NCBI RefSeq assembly: GCF_003634825.1
Contig: NZ_RBXD01000001.1
Location: 580,501 to 644,500, forward strand
DNA length: 64,000 bases
Direction: 5' to 3'
Source: Flavobacterium sp. 123
GTDB lineage: Bacteria; Bacteroidota; Bacteroidia; Flavobacteriales; Flavobacteriaceae
Both the position numbers and the translations under genes were made by a program. The notes beneath the pieces are model-generated. The model had not been told where the DNA came from. It was given only the letters and a program-made list of their open reading frames with translations, and did not search any database. Shown one piece after another: positions 26,701 through 35,397 of the stretch. Position 1 is the first letter of the stretch. Every line of letters begins with the position of its first letter.

Positions 26701-28029
26701 TTAAACCATAGCCGTAACAAAATCCATACGCACACTTCCATCTTCATCAATTTTGGTCAAATTAATTTCATGTAATGTATTAACTAATTCTGGATTCCAA
26801 GGTGTTTTTACTTTCACATAGTTTTCGGTGAAACCGTGAATGTAACCTTCTTTATTTTCACTTTCAAACAAAACCGTTCTATTAGTTCCCAACTGACTTT
26901 CATAAAAAGCACGACGCTTTTTAACAGACAATCCACGAAGCATTTTACTTCTTTTAGCACGAACATTAGCGGGAACAACACCTGTCATTTCAGCTGCTTC
27001 TGTATTATCGCGTTCAGAATACGTAAAAACATGCAAATACGAAATATCCATTTCATTTAAAAAATGGTATGTTTCCAAGAAATGTTCGTCTGTTTCACCA
27101 GGAAAACCAACAATTACATCCACACCAATACAAGCATGTGGCATCACTTCACGAATTTTATTTACTCTTTCCGTATATACTTCACGTAAGTAACGACGTT
27201 TCATCAACTTCAGGATTTCATTACTTCCAGATTGCAACGGAATATGAAAATGAGGCACAAACGTTCTACTTTTAGAAACAAAATCTATAGTTTCATTTTT
27301 CAATAAATTAGGTTCAATAGATGATATTCGTAATCTTTCAATGCCTTCCACTTTATCTAATTCCTGAACTAATTCTAAGAAAGTATGTTCGTGTTTTTTA
27401 TTCCCGAATTCCCCTTTTCCGTAATCTCCAATATTTACACCCGTCAGAACAATTTCTTTGATATTTTGCTGAGAAATTTCCTTTGCATTTTTCAAAACAT
27501 TTTGAAGTTCATCACTTCTCGAAATTCCTCTTGCTAATGGAATTGTACAATACGTACATTTATAATCACAACCATCTTGCACTTTTAAGAAAGCACGTGT
27601 TCTATCGCCAATGGAATAACTTCCTACATAAAAATCAGCTTCTGCAATTTCGCAGGAATGCACTTCTCCAAAATCATTTTTAGACAAATCGTTTATGTAG
27701 TCTGCCAATTTAAATTTTTCGGTTGCACCTAAAACTAAATCCACACCATCAACATTAGCTAATTCCTCAGGCTTCAACTGAGCGTAACATCCTACTGCTG
27801 CAACAAAGGCTTTATCATTCAACTTCATTGCTTTACGCACCACTTGCTTGAACTGCTTATCTGCATTTTCAGTCACAGAACACGTATTAATCACATACAT
27901 ATCCGCTACTTCCTCAAAATCCACGCGATCAAAACCTTCGTCTTGTAAATTTCGTGCAATTGTAGAAGTTTCCGAAAAATTCAGTTTACAACCTAGTGTA
28001 TAAAACGCAACTTTTTTTCTTTCTGTCAT
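26701..28029 (-). CDS. mtaB: tRNA t6A37 methylthiotransferase MtaB
   Basis: 442 residues from the ATG at 28029. N-terminal UPF0004 domain with cluster cysteines at 14 ('TLGCKLN'), 50 ('NTCSV') and 81 ('VGCYAQ'); radical-SAM domain with 'CDYKCTYC' (Cys154, 158, 161); a TRAM-like RNA-binding tail. The 'GCKLN' form, rather than MiaB's 'GC.MN', and overall layout place it in MtaB, which adds a methylthio group to t6A at position 37 of tRNAs decoding ANN codons. A longer start at 28059 adds ten residues with no family match. A TAAATTTG box lies at 28074-28067 (minus strand). Confidence 0.93.
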   Translation of the reverse strand: MTERKKVAFYTLGCKLNFSETSTIARNLQDEGFDRVDFEEVADMYVINTCSVTENADKQFKQVVRKAMKLNDKAFVAAVGCYAQLKPEELANVDGVDLVLGATEKFKLADYINDLSKNDFGEVHSCEIAEADFYVGSYSIGDRTRAFLKVQDGCDYKCTYCTIPLARGISRSDELQNVLKNAKEISQQNIKEIVLTGVNIGDYGKGEFGNKKHEHTFLELVQELDKVEGIERLRISSIEPNLLKNETIDFVSKSRTFVPHFHIPLQSGSNEILKLMKRRYLREVYTERVNKIREVMPHACIGVDVIVGFPGETDEHFLETYHFLNEMDISYLHVFTYSERDNTEAAEMTGVVPANVRAKRSKMLRGLSVKKRRAFYESQLGTNRTVLFESENKEGYIHGFTENYVKVKTPWNPELVNTLHEINLTKIDEDGSVRMDFVTAMV

Positions 28030-28178
28030 AATTCCTTTTTTGGCGAATGTCTTTCGCAACAGGCTGCAAATTTACACACAATAATCAACAATTTAAAGCG
28101 CTAAATTAATTATATTTTGATTCTGTTATCAAACGTCAAGTAGCGCAACTAGCTAAAAAACAAAACGATGATATATTA

Positions 28179-28214
28179 AAAAATCCCTATTAAAATATAT
28201 CAATAGGGATTTTT
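28179..28214 (-). terminator. Terminator overlapping the end of the acetyltransferase gene
   Basis: Perfect 13-bp stem AAAAATCCCTATT (28179-28191) / AATAGGGATTTTT (28202-28214), A/T tracts on both sides. One arm includes the last codons and stop of the minus-strand gene ending at 28200. Confidence 0.85.
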
Positions 28215-28724
28215 GATTTCGTACCAGACTTCTTCTTCGCCTTCATACTCGAAAGTAGTAACGTATTGGAGTCCGATTTTTTCAAGTATTTTTCTAGAAC
28301 TCAGATTACCTGAATCGGCATAGCCATAAATTGTATCTATTTTCATTTCTTTAAAACCATATTCGATAAAAGCTTTGGATGATTCTGTTCCATAACCTTT
28401 ACCCCAATGTTTTTGAATAAATCGATACCCAATCTCATAAAAATTCTGATGCTCATTAAGCAAGTCTTTATTGAATTTTAACCCAGACCAACCAACAAAC
28501 TCGTTCGTTTCTTTCAGAATAACTGCCCAACGACCAATTCCGTTATCCAGATATTGTTGTCTTATATTTTTGATATATTCCCGACTTTCTTCAATATGAG
28601 TTACGGGTTTATTCCCTAAATAAATATGTACTTCTGGATTAGAATCTAATTCAAACATGCCATCAATATCTGTCGGAAGTAGTTCCCTTAGAATTAATCT
28701 TTCGGTTTCTATAGCCTTTCGCAT
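28200..28724 (-). CDS. GNAT acetyltransferase, RimJ/RimL-like
   Basis: 174 residues, single GNAT fold: 'IETERLILRELLPTDIDGMFEL' at the N-terminus, acetyl-CoA pyrophosphate loop 'QKHWGKGYGTESSKAFIEYG' (about 110-130) and 'NLSSRKILEKIGLQYV' motif B. RimJ/RimL-type enzymes acetylate N-terminal amines of ribosomal proteins or small amines; the substrate is unknown here. Its final codons double as one arm of the transcription terminator. It follows the HAD gene by 19 bases on the same strand. Confidence 0.88.
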   Translation of the reverse strand: MRKAIETERLILRELLPTDIDGMFELDSNPEVHIYLGNKPVTHIEESREYIKNIRQQYLDNGIGRWAVILKETNEFVGWSGLKFNKDLLNEHQNFYEIGYRFIQKHWGKGYGTESSKAFIEYGFKEMKIDTIYGYADSGNLSSRKILEKIGLQYVTTFEYEGEEEVWYEIKNPY

Positions 28725-28743
28725 AGATATTGATTTAGTAAAA

Positions 28744-29541
28744 CTAGTTCAAAATAAATCTACGAACTACTTCTGCCACACCATGATCATTATTTGAAGC
28801 CACAATAACATCGCCTTTGTCTCTCAATTCAGGATCTACATTATCAACCCAAACCCCCAATCCAGCATATTCAATCATAGTCAAATCATTTCCTGCGTTA
28901 CCAACAGCGATGATTTCACTTTGAAGTATATTTAATTTTTCTGCCAAAAACTTAATGCTTGCACCTTTATCAATTCCGTTTTGAGCAACTTCTAGAAAGA
29001 AAGGTTTTGACATACAAATGCTCAAATGTGGCATTGTTGCCTTCAAATCAATTTCGACTTGTTTAAGATAATTTGGTTCTTCTAATAAAATACATTTTAT
29101 AGCCGAAGATTTAACCTCCTCTTTAAAACTAGGTACTTTATTATGAATTAATCCCGTAATTGTTCTCTCAACTTCAATATATTCCGAATCCGTTTCGCTT
29201 ACAATTTTACCGTCAATATAAGTAATTATATGCGTTTTGCTTTTTAAGCTATACTCATATAATTCATGGATTTGTTCTTGAGAAAGTGTCTGCTCAAAAA
29301 TAATTTTATCTTCCTTCAAATCTGTGATAACAGCTCCATTATATGAAATCATAAAGGAATTATCTAACTGAAGTTCTTTGGCATAAGCCGTCATTGCTGG
29401 AGTTGGCCTACCAGAAGCTAACACAACATACACACCCAACTCTTGAGCCTTAGACAGCATTTCTTTATTTTCATCTGAAATTTTATGGTCATCCGTCAAC
29501 AAGGTGTCGTCCATGTCCAAAACTAACATTTTATATTTCAT
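28744..29541 (-). CDS. Cof-type HAD-IIB phosphatase
   Basis: 265 residues. HAD motif I 'LVLDMDDTLLTDDHK' with both catalytic Asp, motif II in 'VLASGRPTPAM', the large C2B cap in the middle and motif III/IV 'GIDKGASIKFLAEKL' and 'AVGNAGNDLTMIEYAGLGVWVDN'. Cof/YidA-type enzymes dephosphorylate sugar phosphates and flavin or PLP intermediates. Part of a tight minus-strand operon with DUF2007 and the DEAD-like protein upstream. Confidence 0.92.
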   Translation of the reverse strand: MKYKMLVLDMDDTLLTDDHKISDENKEMLSKAQELGVYVVLASGRPTPAMTAYAKELQLDNSFMISYNGAVITDLKEDKIIFEQTLSQEQIHELYEYSLKSKTHIITYIDGKIVSETDSEYIEVERTITGLIHNKVPSFKEEVKSSAIKCILLEEPNYLKQVEIDLKATMPHLSICMSKPFFLEVAQNGIDKGASIKFLAEKLNILQSEIIAVGNAGNDLTMIEYAGLGVWVDNVDPELRDKGDVIVASNNDHGVAEVVRRFILN

Positions 29542-29562
29542 GTAATTTCTCTTTGATGGGTT

Positions 29563-29781
29563 TTAAATACTCATTCTGAATTCTTCAATAACAGGATTTG
29601 CTTTCGCAAATTCAGTTTCTTGGATAAACAATTCAACAGCTAATCCCGTATTTCCAAATCCTGCTAATCGAGCAGATTGAATGTTGTTTTTTAAAACTGT
29701 GTCTACACCTGCCGCTTCAATTTTTTCCTGTAATGCCAAAGCCAATATTTCGCTTCCAGAAAACACTTTCATTAATCCCAT
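29563..29781 (-). CDS. DUF2007 small protein (putative signal-transducing)
   Basis: 72 residues: 'MKVFSGSEILALALQEKIEAAGVDTVLKN..' with a ferredoxin-like beta-alpha-beta pattern and 'GLAVELFIQETEFAKANPVI'. This is the DUF2007 fold, annotated as a putative signal transducer without experimental proof. An internal ATG (Met4) is an equally good start. Seventeen bases downstream of the DEAD-like gene. Confidence 0.82.
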   Translation of the reverse strand: MGLMKVFSGSEILALALQEKIEAAGVDTVLKNNIQSARLAGFGNTGLAVELFIQETEFAKANPVIEEFRMSI

Positions 29782-29798
29782 TTTGTTTTTATTTTTTA

Positions 29799-30446
29799 TT
29801 AATCTTCATTTTCTTCTTCCTCATCCTCTTCTATCGCATCGAAGTCAAATTCATAAGGTTCCAATAACATTTTATCCGCTAAAATTTCAATTCGTTCCGT
29901 GTACTGTTCTGTAAAAATAATACGTTGTGTTTTAGCAATACTATTTGAAATACGCATAATTTTAGTTTCGTGACGCAATCTCAAAATAGGATCTGCATCA
30001 TCAAGAATGAACATTTTCAATCTGTTTACATTATAGCCAGCAGTAGTAAACATCTCGCTCAATTTATTTGGTGTGCCTATCAAAACATCAATTCCGGTTG
30101 AAATATAATTTTTATCATATTCCATATCCCCTTTGTCATGAACACCATATACACGCAAGTCAGTATATTTTCCGAACTTCTCAAAAAGTTCTTCCATTTC
30201 CAAAACTTTAGCTTTATCTTCTACAATAATCAAAGCACGAGGAGATTCCTCGCCTTCACGAACAAGTTGCTGTATTACATTAATAACAATTGTGGTCGTT
30301 TTTCCGCTTCCTTTTGGAGCAATGACCATACAATCAGCACCACTTTTTAAGGTCGAAAAAGTTTCTTGTTGAATTGCATTTGCTTCTGCCAAGCCATTTT
30401 CAATTAAAGCCTGTTGCAGATTTTCGTTTATTTTTTTTAATTTCAT
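29799..30446 (-). CDS. DEAD-box-like protein with only the first RecA domain
   Basis: 215 residues. N-terminal 'LIENGLAEANAIQQETFSTL' resembles the Q motif, Walker A is 'APKGSGKTTTIV' (motif I), 'LIGTPNKLSEMF' matches motif Ib, and motif II is 'ILDDADPI' (DDAD instead of DEAD). The SAT motif III is replaced by 'IFTEQYT'. The protein ends in a very acidic tail ('DFDAIEEDEEEENED'). The entire second RecA domain, needed for RNA unwinding, is absent, and the DNA after the stop shows no continuation in another frame. It may bind ATP or RNA, or act as an adaptor. Operon with DUF2007. Confidence 0.8.
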   Translation of the reverse strand: MKLKKINENLQQALIENGLAEANAIQQETFSTLKSGADCMVIAPKGSGKTTTIVINVIQQLVREGEESPRALIIVEDKAKVLEMEELFEKFGKYTDLRVYGVHDKGDMEYDKNYISTGIDVLIGTPNKLSEMFTTAGYNVNRLKMFILDDADPILRLRHETKIMRISNSIAKTQRIIFTEQYTERIEILADKMLLEPYEFDFDAIEEDEEEENED

Positions 30447-30532
30447 TTATTTTAGATTGAAAGATTTAAATACTCAAAAATTAAAAGAAATATTCTCTAA
30501 CTTTTATATTATTCAATCTTTAAATTATTTAT

Positions 30533-31696
30533 TTATTTCGATGCAAACAACTTAACATCATTTTCAGAAATTTCATTTCCTCCAAGAATAATCAATCGTT
30601 CTACTACATTACGCAATTCACGAATATTTCCTGTCCAATCGTATTCTTGCAATAAATCAACTGCCTGACCAGAAAACTTTTTCACAGCAGTTCCTTGCTC
30701 TAAAGCAATTTTCTCTGCAAAATGTGTAATCAACATTGGAATATCTTCTCTTCTGTCATTCAATGCTGGAACTTTTATTAAAATCACAGCCAAACGATGG
30801 TATAAATCTTCACGAAAACGTCCTTCAGCAATTTCTTTTTTCAGATCTTTATTAGTTGCCGCAACAACGCGCACGTCCACTTTGATATCTTTATCGGCAC
30901 CCACTCTGGTAATCATACTTTCCTGCAAAGCACGTAATACTTTGGCTTGAGCCGAAAGACTCATATCTCCAATTTCATCTAAAAAAATAGTCCCTTTGTC
31001 AGCGGCTTCAAACTTCCCTGCCCGGTCTTTTACTGCTGATGTGAAAGCTCCTTTTACGTGACCAAATAACTCACTTTCAATCAATTCAGAAGGAATCGCT
31101 GCGCAGTTTACTTCAATTAACGGGAAATTAGCTCTTTCGCTTTTTTCATGCAATTGATGCGCAACAAGTTCTTTTCCGGTACCATTTGGCCCGGTTATTA
31201 AAACTCTGGCTTCGGTTAGTGCTACCTTATCAATCATCAGTTTGATGTGATTAATCGCTTCACTTTCGCCAATCATTTCGTAGTTTTTACTAACTTTCTT
31301 CTTCAGAATTTTATTCTCTACTACGAGTTGTTTTTTGTCCAAAGCATTGCGGACTGTATTCAATAATCGGTTTAAATCTGGTGGTTTTGAAATATAATCA
31401 AAAGCCCCTAAACGCATTGTATTTATTGCCGTTTCCATATCGCCGTGACCTGAAATCATGACCATCGGAATTTCTGGTTTTATCTTTTTGACCGCTTCAA
31501 GGAGTTCAACACCATCCATTTTTGGCATTTTGATATCACACAAAACCAAATCATAGTCGGTATTTTTAATTTTTTCGTAACCTGAAATACCATCCTCAGC
31601 TTCTTCTACAACATAAGCGGTATTCTCTTCCGAAAGTATTTTGGTTAACACTCTTCGAATGGCTGGTTCGTCTTCTATGATTAATATTTTTGACAT
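30533..31696 (-). CDS. NtrC-like sigma-54 response regulator lacking the DNA-binding domain
   Basis: 387 residues. Receiver domain 1-120 with phospho-acceptor Asp54 ('LVLCDIKMP'), acidic pair near 8-10 and Lys104 ('SKPPD'). AAA+ domain from about 140: Walker A 'GPNGTGKE' (169-176), the sigma-54 contact loop is GAFTSA (216-221) rather than GAFTGA, Walker B 'GTIFLDEIGDMS'. The sequence ends right after the AAA+ lid ('NIRELRNVVERLIILGG'), so no Fis-type helix-turn-helix is present. Such proteins may activate RNA polymerase from solution. No partner kinase is adjacent. Confidence 0.92.
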   Translation of the reverse strand: MSKILIIEDEPAIRRVLTKILSEENTAYVVEEAEDGISGYEKIKNTDYDLVLCDIKMPKMDGVELLEAVKKIKPEIPMVMISGHGDMETAINTMRLGAFDYISKPPDLNRLLNTVRNALDKKQLVVENKILKKKVSKNYEMIGESEAINHIKLMIDKVALTEARVLITGPNGTGKELVAHQLHEKSERANFPLIEVNCAAIPSELIESELFGHVKGAFTSAVKDRAGKFEAADKGTIFLDEIGDMSLSAQAKVLRALQESMITRVGADKDIKVDVRVVAATNKDLKKEIAEGRFREDLYHRLAVILIKVPALNDRREDIPMLITHFAEKIALEQGTAVKKFSGQAVDLLQEYDWTGNIRELRNVVERLIILGGNEISENDVKLFASK

Positions 31697-31780
31697 AATC
31701 TTTAGATATTTTGGGTATTTTGATTTGGATTTTTGCTTACTAAATTATCAAGATTTACAATAACTGAACCAAACTGTATT

Positions 31781-33097
31781 TTAATATTGTAACCAACGAT
31801 ATAATTCTTTCCAAGTTGGTTTTTTGCCATACATAAGGATTCCTACTCTGTATATTTTTGCAGCAAACCATACTACAAAAAAGAAAGTCGAAAAGAGAAT
31901 CGCTATCGAAACCATAATTTGCCACAAAGGTACGCCAAACGGAATTCGCATCAACATAACTATTGGAGAAGTCAACGGAATCATCGAAAAAACAGTAGCA
32001 ATAGTTCCATTTGGATCATTTATAACGGTAAAGAAACCGATATAAACGCCTAAAATCAACGGCATAATAATAGGCAATAAAAACTGTTGAGAATCCGTTT
32101 CATTATCAACTGCTGCTCCAATTGCAGCATAAAACGAACTATATAAAAAATATCCTCCTATAAAATAAATGACAAAACTGATAAGTATGGTCGCAATAGG
32201 TAAATTCCAAAGTTCTTGAATATACATTTGAGCCGTTGCTGCAAATTCCTGATGTGCAGTTTTTATCACTTCTGGCGGAATGTGTGAAGTTGCCCCAACA
32301 TTCAAATGAAAGAATATAGTCGCTGAAAACAATAATGCCAATCCAATAACAGCCCATATAAAAAACTGAAGTATTCCTGCTAAAGAAGTCCCTATAATTT
32401 TGCCCATCATAAGTTGAAATGGTTTTATTGAAGAAATTATAATTTCAATAATACGACTGGTTTTCTCCTCTATTACACTACGCATAACCATGTTACCATA
32501 AATAATAATGAACATCATTATCAAATAACCAAAAGCACCGCCAATGGCTACTTTAATTTCATTAAGTCCTTTTAAACTCTGTTCTCCAGAAGCTTTTGTA
32601 AGATTGATATTTACTTTGGCCTCGGCATTTTTGATAGCTAAAGTGTCTAAATGCGCTTTTTCAAAATTAGCAATCGTAAGTTTTTTAGCTATTTCATCTT
32701 GAATATTTTCAATGAATGAAATACTTGGACTATCATTTGAAATGTATTGTATTTTATTCTCTAAAGTCTTTGTATCATTAACTTTTGGAATGTATAAAAC
32801 TCCTTCAAATTTTTCTTTGGTTAAACTGTCTTTTAGAAAGTTCAAATCAATCAAAGTTAGATCAACATAATTGTATTCAGCTGTTTTACTGTTTTGAGAA
32901 ATAAAACTGTTTACAAACAAACCAGATTCATCATGCACGGCAATTTGCTTTGTATCTGCTTTCATACTACTTAAATAGCCCACAAAAAGTGCGATGGCTA
33001 CAAAAAGTAGTGGACTTAAAAATGTCATTACTATAAAAGACTTATTACGCACTTTGGCAATAAATTCTCTTTTGATAATTAGTGATATGATGCTCAT
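31781..33097 (-). CDS. ABC-2 type exporter permease (NatB-like)
   Basis: 438 residues. First transmembrane helix near 20-45, a large extracytoplasmic loop (about 46-180), then five more helices ('AFGYLIMMFIIIYGNMVMRSV', 'ILISFVIYFIGGYFLYSSFYA', 'PIIMPLILGVYIGFFTV' and others). This matches the NatB/YhaP group of Na+ or drug ABC exporters. It starts with the family's 'IIKREFIAKVRNKSF'. The ATPase gene is immediately upstream (51 bases), so the two form one exporter. Confidence 0.9.
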   Translation of the reverse strand: MSIISLIIKREFIAKVRNKSFIVMTFLSPLLFVAIALFVGYLSSMKADTKQIAVHDESGLFVNSFISQNSKTAEYNYVDLTLIDLNFLKDSLTKEKFEGVLYIPKVNDTKTLENKIQYISNDSPSISFIENIQDEIAKKLTIANFEKAHLDTLAIKNAEAKVNINLTKASGEQSLKGLNEIKVAIGGAFGYLIMMFIIIYGNMVMRSVIEEKTSRIIEIIISSIKPFQLMMGKIIGTSLAGILQFFIWAVIGLALLFSATIFFHLNVGATSHIPPEVIKTAHQEFAATAQMYIQELWNLPIATILISFVIYFIGGYFLYSSFYAAIGAAVDNETDSQQFLLPIIMPLILGVYIGFFTVINDPNGTIATVFSMIPLTSPIVMLMRIPFGVPLWQIMVSIAILFSTFFFVVWFAAKIYRVGILMYGKKPTWKELYRWLQY

Positions 33098-33148
33098 TTT
33101 GAGGTTTTATGATTTGAGTTGTCTATTTGCAGACTTAAATTTAAAAAT

Positions 33149-34069
33149 CTATTGGGTAACCGTTTGAATAAAAATGTCGTTCACACTTGGAATTTTTTCA
33201 ACAAAATGAGTCACTTGTCCTCGTTGTGTTAAAACATTTAAAAGCTCATTAGGTTGTGCATTTCCTAATTGAATTTCTAATTTCAACTCATTGCTAAGCG
33301 ATTTAAAATGAGCTGGAGTAACTGAGAATTTTTGAGAAATGTCATACATCAATCCTTCTACATTATCCGATAAAATACCCACTTCAAAACTATTCGTTTT
33401 AAATTGTCGTCTGACATCATTTAGTTTTCCTTCAATTAATTTATTTGATTTATGAATCAAAGCAATATGATCACACAATTCCTCCACACTTTCCATTCGG
33501 TGAGTTGAAAAAATTATGGTTGAACCCTGCTCTTTCAATGCTAAAATTTCTTCTTTAATCACATTTGCATTTACTGGATCAAAACCTGAAAAAGGTTCGT
33601 CAAAAATTAATAATTTGGGTTTATGCAATACACAAACCACAAACTGAATTTTTTGCGCCATTCCTTTTGAAAGTTCTTGAATTTTCTTGTTCCACCACCC
33701 TTGAATTTCCAATCGTTCAAACCAATATTCCAATTGTTTTTTAGCTTCCGCTTTTGACAATCCTTTCATTTGAGCTAAATACAAACATTGTTCTCCAACT
33801 TTCATAGACTTATACAAACCTCTTTCTTCAGGAAGATAGCCTATATACTGAACGTGTTTCGGTTGTAATTTTTCACCATCAAGAATTATTTCCCCACTAT
33901 CAGGCAAAGTAATCTGATTTATGATTCGGATAAGCGATGTTTTACCGGCACCATTAGGACCTAAAAGCCCATAAATACTGCCTTGAGGAACAGACAACGA
34001 AACTTCATTAAGCGCGACATAATCGCCATATCGCTTTACAATTTTATTGACTTCAAGAAGGTTGCTCAT
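33149..34069 (-). CDS. ABC exporter ATP-binding protein (NatA-like)
   Basis: 306 residues. Walker A 'GPNGAGKTS' (about 38-46), Q-loop 'IGYLPEERGLYK', signature 'ELSKGMAQKIQ', Walker B 'LLIFDEPFSGFDP' and switch His in 'IFSTHRMES'. The C-terminal 80 residues form the DUF4162-type extension common to NatA/BcrA-like ATPases. The 'EERGLY' Q-loop is typical of this subgroup. Pairs with the permease downstream; substrate (Na+, drug or peptide) unknown. Confidence 0.93.
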   Translation of the reverse strand: MSNLLEVNKIVKRYGDYVALNEVSLSVPQGSIYGLLGPNGAGKTSLIRIINQITLPDSGEIILDGEKLQPKHVQYIGYLPEERGLYKSMKVGEQCLYLAQMKGLSKAEAKKQLEYWFERLEIQGWWNKKIQELSKGMAQKIQFVVCVLHKPKLLIFDEPFSGFDPVNANVIKEEILALKEQGSTIIFSTHRMESVEELCDHIALIHKSNKLIEGKLNDVRRQFKTNSFEVGILSDNVEGLMYDISQKFSVTPAHFKSLSNELKLEIQLGNAQPNELLNVLTQRGQVTHFVEKIPSVNDIFIQTVTQ

Positions 34070-34161
34070 GCTAGATTTTAATTAATTTTATTCCTTTGGC
34101 CTTATCGGCCAAGGGTTTGTAAAAGTAAATAATTAGTACTGAAATACTTTATTCTGTTACA

Positions 34162-34197
34162 TAAAAAACCCACCCTTGTAATGATTAAGGATGGGAA
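34162..34197 (-). terminator. Terminator of the grpE-dnaJ operon
   Basis: On the minus strand a CCCATCCTT...AAGGGTGGG stem with one mismatch (34195-34169 region) ends in a run of six T (34168-34163). It lies 38 bases after the dnaJ stop. Confidence 0.75.
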
Positions 34198-34234
34198 TTA
34201 TTTTTTTGAATCTAAAAATTCAATTTATATTTAG

Positions 34235-35353
34235 TTAAGAGAACATATCTTTAACTTTCTCGAAAAATGATTTGTCTGATTTTTCAGGATTAGGGATAAA
34301 ATTCTCATCCGCAATATTTTTTTCAAAAAACTGCTTTTGCTCTTTGTTTAATGTTTTTGGTGTCCAAACATTAACATGAACTAATAAATCTCCATTTCCG
34401 TATCCGTTAAGACTTGGTATTCCTTTTCCTTTAAGTCTAAGAATTTTACCAGATTGAATTCCTTCTTCTAATTTAATTCTTACTTTACCATTTATAGCTT
34501 CAATATCTTTTGAAATTCCAAGCACTGCTTCCGAAAAACTCACATATAAATCATAATGCAAATTCTCTCCTTCGCGTTTCAAGAACTCATGTTCAACTTC
34601 TTCAATCGCTACAATTAAATCTCCTGGAATACTATTACCTGGAGCATCGTTCCCTTTATTAGAAACTTTCAATTGCATTCCGTCAACAACTCCTGCAGGA
34701 ATTTTTATAGAAACCGTTTCATCTTCAAGAATCATTCCTTGTGAATCTGCTTCAGCTGGTTTTTTGTCTAAAATTTGACCAGAACCACCACAAGTAGGAC
34801 AGGTTGAAGCGGATTGCATTCTTCCTAAAATAGTATTGGTAACTCGCATTACTTGTCCTTGACCGTTACAAGTCGAACACGTTTTGTAAGATACACCAGG
34901 TGCTTGAACTTTACGTTTTACCTTTACTTTTTTCTCTACTCCATTGGCTATTTCTTCCAATGTCAATTTTACTTTTATACGAAGATTACTTCCTTTTGCA
35001 CGACGTACTCCGCCTCTTCCACCACCGTTACCACTGAAACCGCCAAAACCACCGCCAAAAATATCACCAAACTGGCTGAAAATATCATCCATATTCATTC
35101 CGCCATGGCCTCCGCCAAAACCTCCTGAACCATCAAAAGCTTGATGTCCGTACTGATCATATTTAGCTTTTTTCTGAGGATCACTCAAAACTTCGTATGC
35201 TTCAGCGGCTAATTTGAATTTTTCTTCTGCCTCTTTGTCGCCTGGATTTTTGTCTGGATGGAATTTAATTGCGCTTTTTCTGTATGCCTTTTTAATTTCA
35301 GCAGCGTCAGCATTTTTTGAAATGCCTAATATCTCGTAAAAATCTTTTTTCAT
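34235..35353 (-). CDS. dnaJ: Chaperone DnaJ with a reduced zinc-finger domain
   Basis: 372 residues. J domain with HPD (32-34), Gly/Phe-rich linker 74-115, then a substrate domain. Only two CxxCxGxG motifs are present (Cys159/162 and Cys185/188) instead of four. By alignment with E. coli DnaJ they correspond to motifs 2 and 3, which form zinc site II; motifs 1 and 4 (site I) are gone. DnaJ hands unfolded protein to DnaK and stimulates its ATPase. It follows grpE by 44 bases as one operon, with dnaK elsewhere. Reduced fingers of this kind recur in the phylum, so this is a lineage trait rather than damage. Confidence 0.95.
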   Translation of the reverse strand: MKKDFYEILGISKNADAAEIKKAYRKSAIKFHPDKNPGDKEAEEKFKLAAEAYEVLSDPQKKAKYDQYGHQAFDGSGGFGGGHGGMNMDDIFSQFGDIFGGGFGGFSGNGGGRGGVRRAKGSNLRIKVKLTLEEIANGVEKKVKVKRKVQAPGVSYKTCSTCNGQGQVMRVTNTILGRMQSASTCPTCGGSGQILDKKPAEADSQGMILEDETVSIKIPAGVVDGMQLKVSNKGNDAPGNSIPGDLIVAIEEVEHEFLKREGENLHYDLYVSFSEAVLGISKDIEAINGKVRIKLEEGIQSGKILRLKGKGIPSLNGYGNGDLLVHVNVWTPKTLNKEQKQFFEKNIADENFIPNPEKSDKSFFEKVKDMFS

Positions 35354-35397
35354 TTTTATTTTTTTATGAAGCCCAGATGCGATCTGTTGCGTCTATA

